Positions 48,694 through 61,007 of a DNA stretch of 64,000 nt are shown in pieces; the first letter of the stretch is position 1, and every line of letters begins with the position of its first letter. This stretch comes from Acanthacorydalis orientalis. Taxonomy: Eukaryota > Arthropoda > Insecta > Megaloptera > Corydalidae. The notes below the pieces were generated by a model, which did not search any database, was not told the DNA's origin, and was given only the letters and a program-made list of their open reading frames with translations. The stretch covers positions 49,599,162 through 49,663,161 of the forward strand of contig CM068315.1 in the NCBI GenBank assembly GCA_034766995.1. Direction: 5' to 3'. Both the position numbers and the translations under genes were made by a program.

Positions 48694-48696
<3 letters not shown>
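47413..48696. other. AT-rich stretch, no gene seen
   Basis: An 81-codon minus-strand frame (48380-48625) is Lys/Tyr/Thr-rich with no motif. Confidence 0.5.

Positions 48697-48750
<54 letters not shown>
48697..48750. repeat. (TA)n microsatellite
   Basis: 54-bp array. Confidence 0.95.
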
Positions 48751-48753
<3 letters not shown>

Positions 48754-48824
48754 TCTAAAAATATTTCAAGAAACTAACTAGAAGTAACACAAAAGTACAT
48801 ATATTGTATACATTAAATAAAATA

Positions 48825-48833
48825 ATAAAAATA

Positions 48834-48896
<63 letters not shown>

Positions 48897-48901
48897 TTTA
48901 T
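48825..48901. repeat. (TA)n array enclosed by a perfect inverted repeat
   Basis: ATAAAAATATTATAT (48825-48839) and its exact complement ATATAATATTTTTAT (48887-48901) flank a TA array (48842-48890). The whole 77 bp is self-complementary. Confidence 0.85.
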
Positions 48902-50535
48902 ATTCTCCGTTATATTGGTACTTAATTTGTTTTCATGAAACTACTTTTAAGACTTTTATTACTTTCTAATACAATCTTATTCGAGTAAAAAATATGGTTT
49001 TTAATATTTTTTCTCAACGATTCTATATTTTTTGTAAATAAATGTAAAGCAAGTTTCCTGATAATTAATTAGGTTTCAAAATCAACTGCACTGAAATACT
49101 TTCACAATTTCCTTAAAAAATGTTACCTTGTATAATGTTCAATAACTATATATAAAAGAATTTTTTTTAGAACAATAAAAAAAAGAAAAATATATATGAA
49201 CTTGAAGGTTATAAACCGCAATTATTTTCCAGCCAACCTAATATTATTATGTAATAATTTTAATGGTTACAATTTTTTAAAATTTTATACACACCTTTCA
49301 TAAAAATATAACTAAAATTTATATACAATGAGAACTAAAAAAGATAAGAAATATTATAATCATTATATAAAAATCTACTAATTAAATAGTATTAATCATG
49401 TTCACAGTAAATAAATTTATAAACATATGTTTTTAATTATTACCAGATCAATGTATCGATATACATTAAAGACTTAGGTAAAATTAATTGACTCCATTTA
49501 AATTTGTATTAAAAAAGTATAATCAATACAATTGTTTTTATGAAATTTATCTACACACAAATAATATTAGTTTAAAATGAAAAATGATAAAATCGAATTA
49601 AATTATCTACATTTTCAATATGACAGAAGTATAAAGTGTATTTAATAATATTTCACATCAAATAATAAAACCAAACATTTTTTTAAATATAAACTAAGCA
49701 AAATTTACATAAAATAAATCCTTCAATCTAATAAAGAAATATAACTCTATATGAACTCAAATAAAACGGATTATAATATCTTCATAAATCTCTGTCTATT
49801 CATTAAATACACACATTTAATAAAGGATCATGAAGAAAAAATTTCGAGCTTTTATCGATAAGTTTAACGTTAAAACTTTGAAAAATTATTAATGAATGTA
49901 GATTTAAACAAATATATTACAGCGATATTACAAAAAGGCCGTGACAAACATTAATAATAATTAACTTAATAAAGTAAACCCCTATGAAAATATCACTTAG
50001 ATACGACACTGTTTGCCTGTGCCTATGTATGAGTGAGCGTACATTCCAAAAATTGGAAATCTGATGGAAATGTCACTGATGGCGTCCGTATAAAATATGA
50101 TGTTGGTAATAAACGATGTACATATTTAAAAATAAATGTCCTCAAATCAAAAAAATTGACAATATTGTATCGGCTTTTTGTTTTGTGGTATTGTTTTTGA
50201 GTTTGATTGATTCATTTCAGTTGTTATATTACGTTGTTTTACAACAAGTTATTATGTTTCTGTGTATGTTATTTTTTTATTTTACGTTTTGTCTGTACAA
50301 AAATGATTAATTTATGTTCATATATTTTTATCGTTAAATATTTCATACATATTACGTTGTAATTAACTTCGAAAAATATGTTTACAATTATAATTTATGG
50401 ATGAAAATAAATAGCATTAACATCAATTTAAATATACAGACAAACTAATGAGATTAATAAAAAGTAAATCAAACAATATTTTATTTATTCGAAAAATTAT
50501 TAGAAATGTTTTATAGACTGACATATGTATATATG

Positions 50536-50538
<3 letters not shown>
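48902..50538. other. AT-rich, no gene; one mariner end
   Basis: 1.6 kb with a mariner terminus at 49213-49241. A 64-codon hydrophobic frame (50116-50310) looks membrane-like but has no start context or family match. 49990-50090 is slightly GC-richer. Confidence 0.5.
49213..49241 (-). mobile_element. Solo mariner right terminus
   Basis: 29 bp beginning AAACCGCAATTATTTTCC and ending CCAACCTAA, followed by TA (49242-49243). It matches 24 of 29 positions with the right end of the mariner at 23240-23729 (23701-23729). No matching left end or transposase coding is visible within 300 bp upstream, so this is a truncated copy. Confidence 0.65.

Positions 50539-50588
<50 letters not shown>
50539..50588. 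repeat. (TA)n microsatellite
   Basis: 50-bp array. Confidence 0.95.
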
Positions 50589-50592
<4 letters not shown>

Positions 50593-50730
50593 TTAAATTA
50601 AATACATTGTGTCATCTAGAATTGTATATTGTTTCGAGTTTTTTAATTACTGTTTTCAATGTTATTCTACTCTTCCTCAATATATAATTTCAGGCTTATT
50701 AATTAAAGTACAATACCATATTTATGTATT

Positions 50731-50743
50731 TACACACACACAT

Positions 50744-50780
<37 letters not shown>
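50731..50780. repeat. Compound (CA)n-(TA)n microsatellite
   Basis: CA run (50731-50761, one CATA interruption), then TA (50762-50780). Confidence 0.95.
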
Positions 50781-51037
50781 AATGATTCTTAAAAGGTCAG
50801 AATTCTATAGATAAAATAATAATACAGTGCGAACTCTATTAACGTGATCTAAATTTCCAGATTTTCGAATATAAATATTATAGTTTTGTATAATTTCTTC
50901 TTTTAATTACACGTTCATAGTGAATTACATGTGGTAAGGGTAGTATTACTCAAATTTAATTTCATTTTGTTAATTTTGTTTAAAATAAAACTTGATTCTA
51001 AAAGTACTGCATTTTTAATTTAATATTAAGTTTTTAA

Positions 51038-51206
51038 TCAATGTTAGGAAATAAAAATGTCAGATATACAAACACACGTTTGAATTTATTAGAAAAATTC
51101 AAAAGTTACAAAATATATTGGTATTGATATATTTGTAACTTTTTAATTTTTCTAACAAATTCAAACGTGTCTTTGTATACCTGACATGTTTATTTCTTAA
51201 CATTGA
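51038..51206. mobile_element. 169-bp near-perfect palindrome (fold-back element or hairpin RNA source)
   Basis: The left arm (51038 to about 51117) and right arm (about 51128-51206) are complementary over about 79 bp with roughly six mismatches and one indel, separated by about 10 bp. Shared blocks include ATACAAA, ACACGTTTGAATTT, TTAGAAAAATT and AAAAGTTACAAA. There is no coding content and no obvious target duplication. A MITE or fold-back element is likely. A transcribed copy would form a long hairpin RNA. Confidence 0.7.
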
Positions 51207-53649
51207 CATGCATTTTATTGTGGAAACGTTCGTAAGAAAAGGTTTATTGAAATAATTCACTAAAACATAAGCTTTATTTTAAAATTTGTTCCAAATTGTC
51301 AAAACTGAATTTTTGACTGTAAGTTTTACAGATGTGTTTGTAAGGCGATAAATTACATTAATAATTCTAGTATATTGTAATTAATAGGTTGATTTGATTT
51401 ATTGATGATATATGATTGTTAAATGTATATTTTCCAAAAACAATTATATACTCTAATTGAACTTTAAAATGCTGTAAGATAAATTACAAATGTAATAATA
51501 AAAATCCAATAATAAACAATTTAATAAAAAATTCTGTGTGTAGATTCTAATGTTCATTTTGTTTTTTTTTTTCAATTTAACTTTTAACTCCGTAAATTGA
51601 TTTCATAAATGAAACATCATTCCCACACAAATCACACACTATTTATCTACTCAAAAGTCAATAATTAATTTTTAATTACATTTATTGCTCCATTTCGATG
51701 ACATTTCTTCCATCCCCAGAATAGCATGTATTGGTCAGATATTTTTTCAGTATTCATCACTCCGAGATCTATAACTACCATTAAAATTCACAAAATCGAT
51801 ATTAATTAAACATTGAACAACTTTAATAATAAAAATTTGCATGATTTACGAGAGAGTGAAAAATTCATTTATACTAGTAGATTTAGCCAGTTTGGGAAAA
51901 TATTACTGTACAACCTTTAAAGTTTGAAGATTACCATTATTTCTATATTATTTGTGGAGAGAAATCAAATCATTAGATTTAACACAATAAAATGTAGTCG
52001 AATAAAAATTATGTTGATAAATTTATTTTAATTAAAAAAATGTTTTATTTGTAATATATAGAAATAAATATTAGAAAACATTTATAACATCGTTCAAATC
52101 ATAAATAATAAGTTTAATTAAACAAATACTCAATATTATTTTTAAAAAAATATTTACCGATATTTTCACAATCGCAGTCATCAATTCCACTCAATATTCG
52201 ATATCGTACTTGCAATAATAATCTCTAAGTGAACATTTCATCACTCTCGTTACCATATGATGATAAATCATTGTTTCAATCACATTAGTATATATTTTAA
52301 TAATCGAGTTTACTAAATGATGTGATTTTTAATCATGAATACATATTAGTGAACAAACAGGTATATTCATTGCGATGTAATGCAAAGGGACGATACGTTC
52401 TATGACAGTTATGAATGGTGCTGCACGGCCCCGAAAACATATTGCAAAATTACAAATTGTTTTGCACGATGTCCGATTTGTACGAGTCAATTTTAAATCG
52501 AGAACAAACACACAAAATTATGATGAATTTTCAAACGCGTTTTTTCAATCATATATTTTCGAGATTGTTTCATTATTTTCGAACATGAATTTAATTGGTA
52601 CTTTTTAATTAGTAGGAAATTCAAGAAAAGAATTAAACTTTATCTATTATGCAATAAATAATATTCTAATTTACTTTTTTCTTAAACCGAAAAATAAAAT
52701 AGGATTATTTCATATGAAATAAAATAACTATTTTAGTACTAACAATACATATTTTTAGTATGGATGTATATGTTTCCATAAAATAAATTGAAATAATTTA
52801 ACAATTATAAAACTATACTTCGAGTGTGACAATCATTTGAATAGAATCTCAAGACAGAATTATGTATCAAATACCTGTAAGAGAATGCAAGTAACTGTTG
52901 TATCACAAGCTCTTCCACTAATACTATCAATAAAGATCGTATCTTGAAAACATAACTTTCAAATTAAGTTAAATAATGAGTTTAATTTAGCACTTAGTTC
53001 GTGAGTCAGCTTATTACAACCGATACCAATAAACCAGAGTTGTTTAAATAGACACTTTTAAACAGAACTACTTGGTAACAATCTACAAACAAAAACCGTT
53101 TACACTTTTCAAATCCTGGAAAATTTAAATAAATATTAAGAAATATAAAACATGACTTTTTAGGTGAACGCAAAAAATATTTTTTATTAATTTCACTAAT
53201 TGATATTATAAAAAAATCAACGATTTTGCAAGATTGTTGAATGAATCGATTTCAATTCTTTGATGTTAAATTCTATACTGTAATTGGTTTATTTGTTTCA
53301 AAAAAAACTTTTTCGTTTTTACATTCAAAAGGTTTTTTTATATATTAATTTACTTATATTTTATAAAGGAGGAAAACATTACAAATCAAAAATATATTCA
53401 CCATTTTTTTTATAAAATCTAATTGGCAGTGATTTAAAAATTACAATGGTAAGATATTTAATTTTTTGCAATTGATATAAAATTTAAATCTATTCTCACA
53501 GTAATAAAACAAGTAGTAAGTTACAAGAAAATTATACTCTTATTGAGCATGGAGCATGTATTTCAAAATTTCTGGAATATGTTTTTTTGAAATGGTAATT
53601 TTTTACTTATATGTTTCTCCCAACCTTCCTCCCTCCCTACTTCTCTCCC
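51207..53649. other. AT-rich stretch, no gene seen
   Basis: 2.4 kb. 52370-52510 is somewhat GC-richer and open on both strands (60- and 68-codon frames overlapping in opposite directions), with no recognised domain. Confidence 0.5.
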
Positions 53650-53676
53650 TATATGCATATACATATACATATATAC

Positions 53677-53764
<88 letters not shown>
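53650..53764. repeat. Compound TA/CATA microsatellite
   Basis: 115 bp: CATATA units, TA, CATA interruptions at about 53692 and 53728, then TA to 53764. Frames of 79 and 73 codons on opposite strands are read-through. Confidence 0.95.
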
Positions 53765-53767
<3 letters not shown>

Positions 53768-53814
53768 TTTACTTTTAAATACTCGATGCGTGTAAGAGCG
53801 GTTTAGATAGAACA

Positions 53815-54110
53815 AAGTAAACAATGTTGGAGTCCTGTACAGTGGAGCTAGTGAACTAGTTGCAAGCAGCTAGTGGAAAGAGCTATGACCATCACATAAA
53901 GATTGCTTGACTGACTGACACAGCTTCCATTAGCTGATTATCTGGCTTGCCGTTGTATTAGATACATTTGACACGTTCGACACTCGAAACGAAATATTAC
54001 TTCTGTGTATATTTGACCTCATGGTTGAAACTAATGGGTTCTTTTGTCCTTTGAGTGTTTCTGTCTTTCAAAATTTGTTTTAGCGATATTGAACGTGCTT
54101 TTTGTATCAA
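53815..54110. other. GC-richer block after a TA array
   Basis: About 300 bp, with GTGGAGCTAGTGAACTAGTTGCAAGC, CTTGACTGACTGACACAGC and GACACGTTCGACACTCG. No assignable frame. Confidence 0.3.
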
Positions 54111-54173
54111 GTTTTTTTATACTGCTCATATTTTGTCATACACGCTTTTGAGCATCCATTTTCAAACGTACTG

Positions 54174-54177
<4 letters not shown>

Positions 54178-54258
<81 letters not shown>
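54178..54258. repeat. Compound (TA)n-(GT)n microsatellite
   Basis: 61-bp TA array (54178-54238) continuing into (GT)10 (54239-54258), the same order as at 13812-13878. Confidence 0.95.

Positions 54259-55510
<1,252 letters not shown>

Positions 55511-55540
<30 letters not shown>
55511..55540. repeat. (TA)n microsatellite
   Basis: 30-bp array, preceded by AACACACACATAC. Confidence 0.95.
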
Positions 55541-55546
<6 letters not shown>

Positions 55547-56503
55547 TAAGTTTCTTACAAATATAAAATTAATGACTATCATCGACTATAAACAAATATC
55601 CAGAATGTGTTTTTCAATTACACTGATAAAACAAATAAAAAAAATTCAATAAAAATGAACTGTAAAATATAGGTGGTTTCTTTTCAATTTTATATAAAAT
55701 TTTAAGATCTATTAAAAAAATGAAATATTAATTAATGAATTGTTAATTAATATACTGAAAATGAATATATTTATTAAACTGTGTGGGTTTAAAAGAAAAT
55801 AAATTATAGTAAAACGTTTTAATAAAACATAAATATATAAATGTATATATGTATGTGAGAATGAAAATTTATTTGAAACAAATTTAAAAAATCTCAAGCG
55901 AAAAAATTAAAAACGTTCTTAGTAATTTATTTAAAACATTTTTCTAAAGTTCACTGCTTCGACAATTAAAATGATTAAATACCATTGTGGGTGAAATTAA
56001 CTCAACTGCTAATTGAAATGAACAACAAAACACTTAATCACACTCCGAATAAAACGATGTAAAATGATAAATGTCACACATAAATTTCAAATATTTTTTA
56101 ATTACAAAAATGTAAGGAAAAAGGTAATAAAATTTATGTTTTGCATTTATCGAATACAATTTTATGGTATAAATACATTTTCGCGATTATAACATATATA
56201 TATATGAAAAAGGCAAATATACAAAATACTGGAGGATATTTTGATCATTAAAATGTATTTCATAGTTCCATAAATAAAAACTCATTTTCTATAAAAAAAG
56301 ACACCAAATTAATTTGTACACTCAATAATATGTTTTACTTTACAAAATGTTATAGTGTTCAGTTGTAATAACTAAATTTTTAAGAAAAATTACAAATTAT
56401 TCAATTTTATGACATAAACCAACAGAAAATGAATTTACTTCTTCATCTAATACAAAAATCATCAATTAAATAAAGTAATAGATTACAAAATAATTATATA
56501 TAC

Positions 56504-56507
<4 letters not shown>
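55541..56507. other. AT-rich stretch, no gene seen
   Basis: Nothing recognisable. A 61-codon Phe/Ile-rich minus frame (55712-55897) is taken as chance. Confidence 0.55.
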
Positions 56508-56548
<41 letters not shown>

Positions 56549-56558
56549 CATACATTTC
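56508..56558. repeat. Compound (TA)n-(CATA)n microsatellite
   Basis: TA at 56508-56544, then three CATA units. Confidence 0.95.
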
Positions 56559-57153
56559 ATTTCTATATAAGTACTTTCAACTTTATTTATTCCAATATGG
56601 AACATAAATCAATATCAAACGTCAGTTACTAATTTATAATAGCCTGCAGTAATTTATAATTAACAAGAAATATTTTACGGATCGGAGGCTTCCTATTAGG
56701 TAACAGAAATGAACATAATAAACTGGCCAAAATGATTGTCAAATAAATATCATTTTTTGTTTCACAATAATGTGACCTGATTTAAACAATATTTATCTAG
56801 TTAAATTAATTAATTCTTACATTTTTATGTGTGAAAAAATTTTAACATCGAAAAAATTAAATTATCTAGTTATAAAATTTTTTTTTATCTAATAAATTGA
56901 ACTTTGTTATCATAAATAAGATTTTGTTTTCAGTTATTAATATGTTTGTATATATTTTAATTGCAGTAAAAAGTATATTCTACAAATATTTTTGTGCGAA
57001 GAAATGCGCACCCAACAAAAAAACTTATAAAAATACATAATTTGTCATTAAGTACATTTTTACTTAACATAATAAATGATTACAAAATAAAATTTTGTTA
57101 TACCTTACTAAACTTAAAACTAACAAATATAATGTATATGTTTACATACATGC

Positions 57154-57159
<6 letters not shown>
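56559..57159. other. AT-rich stretch, no gene seen
   Basis: The 86-codon frame 56994-57254 ends in Tyr-Ile read-through of the next array. Confidence 0.5.

Positions 57160-57220
<61 letters not shown>
57160..57220. repeat. (TA)n microsatellite
   Basis: 61-bp array. Confidence 0.95.
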
Positions 57221-57223
<3 letters not shown>

Positions 57224-57752
57224 TACAAATATGCGCAATAAACACATTAAGTAATAAAATGTGTTGTTTACGAGGTTATTGAATTGTAAATAATGTTAAA
57301 TGCTAAATTAGAGATAAAATGACATAGAAAAGTTTAACATATTAATGAAATTTATATGACAGTAATATATATATATATATATATATGATTATAAGAAGGT
57401 GAATTAAAATTATTAGGTTGAAATATAATTTTTCAATTATGATAAAACAAAACTAATTAAAATTATATAATTACATAAAACTACTACTACTTCCAAAGTT
57501 TGCTTGTAAAAGTCATTATGGGTATACTTCTATATAGGAAAGAAGGTATGATAAAAATTTGGTTACGAACTATTTTTTTAAAGTTACTGTAATTCTCAGA
57601 TGGAGACAGAAAGGCAGAAAACAATTTAAAACACTGTGATCTTATAGTAGAATTTACAGATTTTAGGTTTTGACACGTTAAAGTGACGGCAGGTGCTGTA
57701 AAAAGCTTCATACAAATTTATTTTATTTTAACAATATAATTCCATTGTATAC

Positions 57753-57757
<5 letters not shown>

Positions 57758-57795
<38 letters not shown>
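57758..57795. repeat. (TA)n microsatellite
   Basis: 38-bp array after ACATATG. A 22-bp run also occurs at 57365-57386. Confidence 0.95.
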
Positions 57796-57798
<3 letters not shown>

Positions 57799-58493
57799 AT
57801 TTCCAGTTTTAACCAAATGCATTTGAAATAGCCTAAAAATGAACATTTAAAATATTATTAGTTATTGCCTGGTATTGTATCTTATTTTGTAATCTGATTT
57901 ATAATAAAATAATATTTTATTAAAAAAAATATTTATTAGTTCAAAGACTATATTTTGTATTAATTGTTTACTACTTGTATTAAAAAATAATATGGTTTGA
58001 TGAAGTATTCTTAATGTTAGGAACATTTTAAAAATATATGTGTTTTAAATAAAAAAGTACTTATATAGTATCACTGACATACACAATAATCATTAGAATC
58101 ATACATATATAAAATTACTGCAACAAGACTAAATTACACTGTTTCCAGTCTTTCCATGATACTCGACATGCAACTTTATGTGCAAGAAATACACAATAAA
58201 TAATATGTTACTGTAATCTACTGACTCCTATAAATAACTTATATCTTTTTGGGTTGGGATAGAATTTCACTTGTATAGCATACATTATTGACGATTCAGA
58301 AAGTATTCGTATTGATTATCGAATAGATATCATTTATAAATAGATTTCTAACCAATATTCGAATAGATTCATTTTTAATTATATGAACAATGAAATTAAT
58401 GAAAATATTTATGATAAAAAAACCAAAACATATACATATCAGCAATAAATAAAATATTTAATATTTGTGTAGAAAAATATGTGTATATTCTAG

Positions 58494-58494
<1 letters not shown>
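57796..58494. other. AT-rich stretch, no gene seen
   Basis: Left flank of the Tc1-like element and its TA array. No frame or repeat recognised. Confidence 0.55.
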
Positions 58495-58544
<50 letters not shown>

Positions 58545-58552
58545 TATACATA
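58495..58552. repeat. (TA)n array at the left edge of the Tc1-like element
   Basis: 44-bp pure TA (58495-58538), then CATATATATACATA. The final TA (58551-58552) is the left target copy of the transposon. Confidence 0.95.
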
Positions 58553-58784
58553 TAATTCCTAGCCAAATTATTAGAAGCACCTTAATTTTGTAACGGTTTA
58601 CTGATTTTCTAGGACTAACTTTTCAATATGGTGTGTATAGCGTAGATTAAATTGATAAAATCACACAAGGAAATTATTGCTCTAAGGAAATAAAGTGTTA
58701 TTAATAATATACCACCTCGTATGCCTGTTATAGAGACGGTAAACATGTTTGAACATGGATCAGATACGTTTTTAACAATATCAA

Positions 58785-58785
<1 letters not shown>

Positions 58786-58834
<49 letters not shown>
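58786..58834. repeat. (TA)n array within the Tc1-like element leader
   Basis: 49-bp array between the left terminus and the transposase start at 58960. It either expanded after insertion or was carried by the element. Confidence 0.95.
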
Positions 58835-58837
<3 letters not shown>

Positions 58838-58959
58838 TTAAGTGTTTGTTATTGATATTTAATCTTTTTTTGTGTTCACTCCTACTTTGATAGTTTCAAT
58901 TATAAATTTCTTATCTACTTATAGTGTTTTCTTATAAAAAAAAAATATTAATAAAAATT

Positions 58960-59932
58960 ATGGGCATAACGAGTGATTTGACAGCAGCGAAAATGATAGA
59001 AGTAAAGGCACTTATTGGTATGAAAATTTATTCAAATCAAGACATTGCTCGAAAATTAAACATTCTGAATCGCTTGTGAGGCAAATGAAAAAGAAAATTT
59101 TTCGGTCAGGAATTAGTCTGATAAACTAAAAAAAATTGTGGCCGAAAACCAATATTTCATCCAAGGTTAGAATGGTGCTTGAAGAAGATTAGCCTGAAAA
59201 ATTGATTTCCCACCATGAAAAAAATAAGTGTAAGCTTGAAAGCATTAATGTATCTATATATCAGCGAAGTTTAAGGTGAAAGTTTTCTGAAATAAACTTC
59301 AAAGCCCACTGTCTGATTCGGAAGCTCAAATTAAAAGATGTTATGAGAGCGAAACATCTTATGTGGGCAGGAGACCATAAGAATCGAGATTTGAACTTCT
59401 GTAGTTCGGTAAATATTATTTTTAATGTATTTACCTTCTAATGAAATGTCTGTTTTAAGTTTTAAAGCCGATGATCGTACTTTCATTTTATTTAAGGTTT
59501 GTTTTAGTAATGAGAGCACATTCGAAACCTTAGCAAACAAATCTCAGTTTGTGGATCGGAATCTGATGAAAAGTATTATTTAAATTCTATGGTACAGACT
59601 GTAAAACATTCAACTAAAGTAATGATTTGGTCGATTAAGAGTAGAAGGGGAACTGGACGTCTGAACGTGGTTCAGAGTAGAATGCGGCAGGATGTACAAA
59701 GATATGTTGAGGAATTGGCTGCTGCCTCAACTTAAAGAATGGTTCGCAAAAGGAGAAACCTTCGTTTTTATGCAGGGTGGTCATAACCAACAAGATCTAG
59801 CTAATAGAAAAAAATATTCTTGTCTGAAATCATCACCCACGGAAGCAAGAAACAGTACAGGCATGCATTAGCAGCATCCCAAGGAAACTCGAAGTTTTGA
59901 TTACCGCTAAAGTTCGCTGAACTAAATATTAA
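58960..59932 (+). pseudogene. Tc1-like transposase, inactivated
   Basis: The ATG at 58960 opens MGITSDLTAAKMIEVKALIG, a Tc1-type N-terminal helix-turn-helix start, but stops follow within 40 codons. Later pieces, in shifting frames, are KLKDVMRAKHLMWAGDHKN (about 59330), VCFSNESTFETLANKSQFV (59497 on), VQTVKHSTKVMIWS and FVFMQGGHN (about 59767), and the C-terminus ETVQACISSIPRKLEVLITA ending near 59932. The first catalytic Asp (FSDES) is Asn (59509-59511). The second (MQDGAP) is Gly (59776-59778). The third acidic region (the DWPGNSPDLNPIE block) is deleted near 59830. An 88-bp GT...AG interval (59409-59496) interrupts the frame in an intron-like way. Confidence 0.9.
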
Positions 59933-60147
59933 AAAAGCGCGAGATTTTCTTGCTAAAAATATATATTTTTACTAAAATAAATAAATATATTACTAAGACT
60001 GTATTATTTATTATTTCTGAATGTTTGAATCAATTATTTATTTACATTAATGCACATAAAAACTATATTAGTAGCTTTTATGGGCTTCTTAATTTCTATT
60101 TTATTAAAAAAAAAACAAGGTGGGTCTAATAATATGGCCAGGAACTG

Positions 60148-60172
60148 TACATATATATATATATATATATAT
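60148..60172. repeat. (TA)n array at the right edge of the Tc1-like element
   Basis: TA target copy (60148-60149), a C, then 22 bp of TA. Confidence 0.9.
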
Positions 60173-60517
60173 GTTGAATACAAATAAACATAAAAAGTAT
60201 GGAGAAAATAGCAACGACAAGTATACTAAAGACATAAAATAACACATTAATCAAATAAGGTCTATAATAATTCTATCTTATCATTGGTAGGGATCAACAC
60301 GTGTTTTAGTTAAATAAATGGAGTACACTCTATTCAGTTTATGAAGACACATTGCACAATAAAACTAAATGTTGTGTTTAAATGGCATTATGCATACATG
60401 AGTTATATTCATGATGATAATGTTTTAATTTGTTTGATCAGTGAAAGCCAATGATGCTTTGTTTGGATTGTTGATATTATCTGGATAACAATGTTTGCTA
60501 AGTTAATAATCATTATG

Positions 60518-60521
<4 letters not shown>
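60173..60521. other. AT-rich stretch, no gene seen
   Basis: Right flank of the Tc1-like element. No further transposon remnant recognised. Confidence 0.5.

Positions 60522-60576
<55 letters not shown>
60522..60576. repeat. (TA)n microsatellite
   Basis: 55-bp array after ATGTATG. Frames of 77 (minus) and 66 (plus) codons across it are artefacts. Confidence 0.95.
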
Positions 60577-60578
<2 letters not shown>

Positions 60579-60860
60579 ATATACATACGTGTGTTAAGTC
60601 TATTTCGTCCTTAATATATGTTGTGGTAGCTTGCATCTTCAATGGTTTAACTTACAACATTTATTATGAAGATAAATGGTTTTGGAAATAATGTTCACAT
60701 AAAATAAATTTTTATGTTATTACACAATTTAGTTAAATACTAAAGTAAACTTACAACATTATATATATATATATATACACATATAATTTTTACATGCATG
60801 CTAGTCTGATGTATATTATTGATTGTAAATGAAAATTTACTTGTGGACTATGGGCATTTA

Positions 60861-60952
60861 TATGTATGTATGTATGTATATGTATTTATGTATATATATA
60901 TAGAGAGAGACAAAGACAGAGAGAGAAGAAAGAGGGAAAGAGATTTATTTAA

Positions 60953-61002
<50 letters not shown>
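60861..61002. repeat. Complex GTAT / TA / GA / TA microsatellite
   Basis: GTAT units (60861-60878), TA (60890-60902), a 40-bp purine run of GA, AAAG and AGGGAAAG (60903-60942), then a 42-bp TA array (60961-61002). It is the most varied compound repeat in the window. Confidence 0.9.

Positions 61003-61007
<5 letters not shown>

Larger units (their letters stand above)
58553..60147 (+). mobile_element. Full-length but dead Tc1-like transposon
   Basis: 1595 bp. Left terminus TAATTCCTAGCCAAATTATT, continuing AGAAGCACC. Right terminus, as complement, CAGTTCCTGGCCATATTATT, continuing AGACCCACC and ending at 60147. TA lies outside both ends (58551-58552, 60148-60149), and both flanks are (TA)n microsatellite, so the element appears to have landed inside one array. 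A transposase relic occupies 58960-59932. The untranslated leader has a TA array of its own (58786-58834). The left terminus has lost the initial CAG to TAA. Confidence 0.9.

Noticed and set aside
50116..50310. 64-codon hydrophobic frame as a membrane protein
   Set aside because: Phe/Leu/Val richness follows from T-rich sequence. No signal, start context or family match.
52385..52400. ATGCAAAGGGACG as a right end partner of the TTAA elements
   Set aside because: There is no TTAA after it, and it lies far from either left-type end.
57411..57434. TA-TTAGGTTGAAATATAATTT resembling a mariner terminus
   Set aside because: Only about 10 bp are convincing, with no partner end and no transposase fragments nearby.
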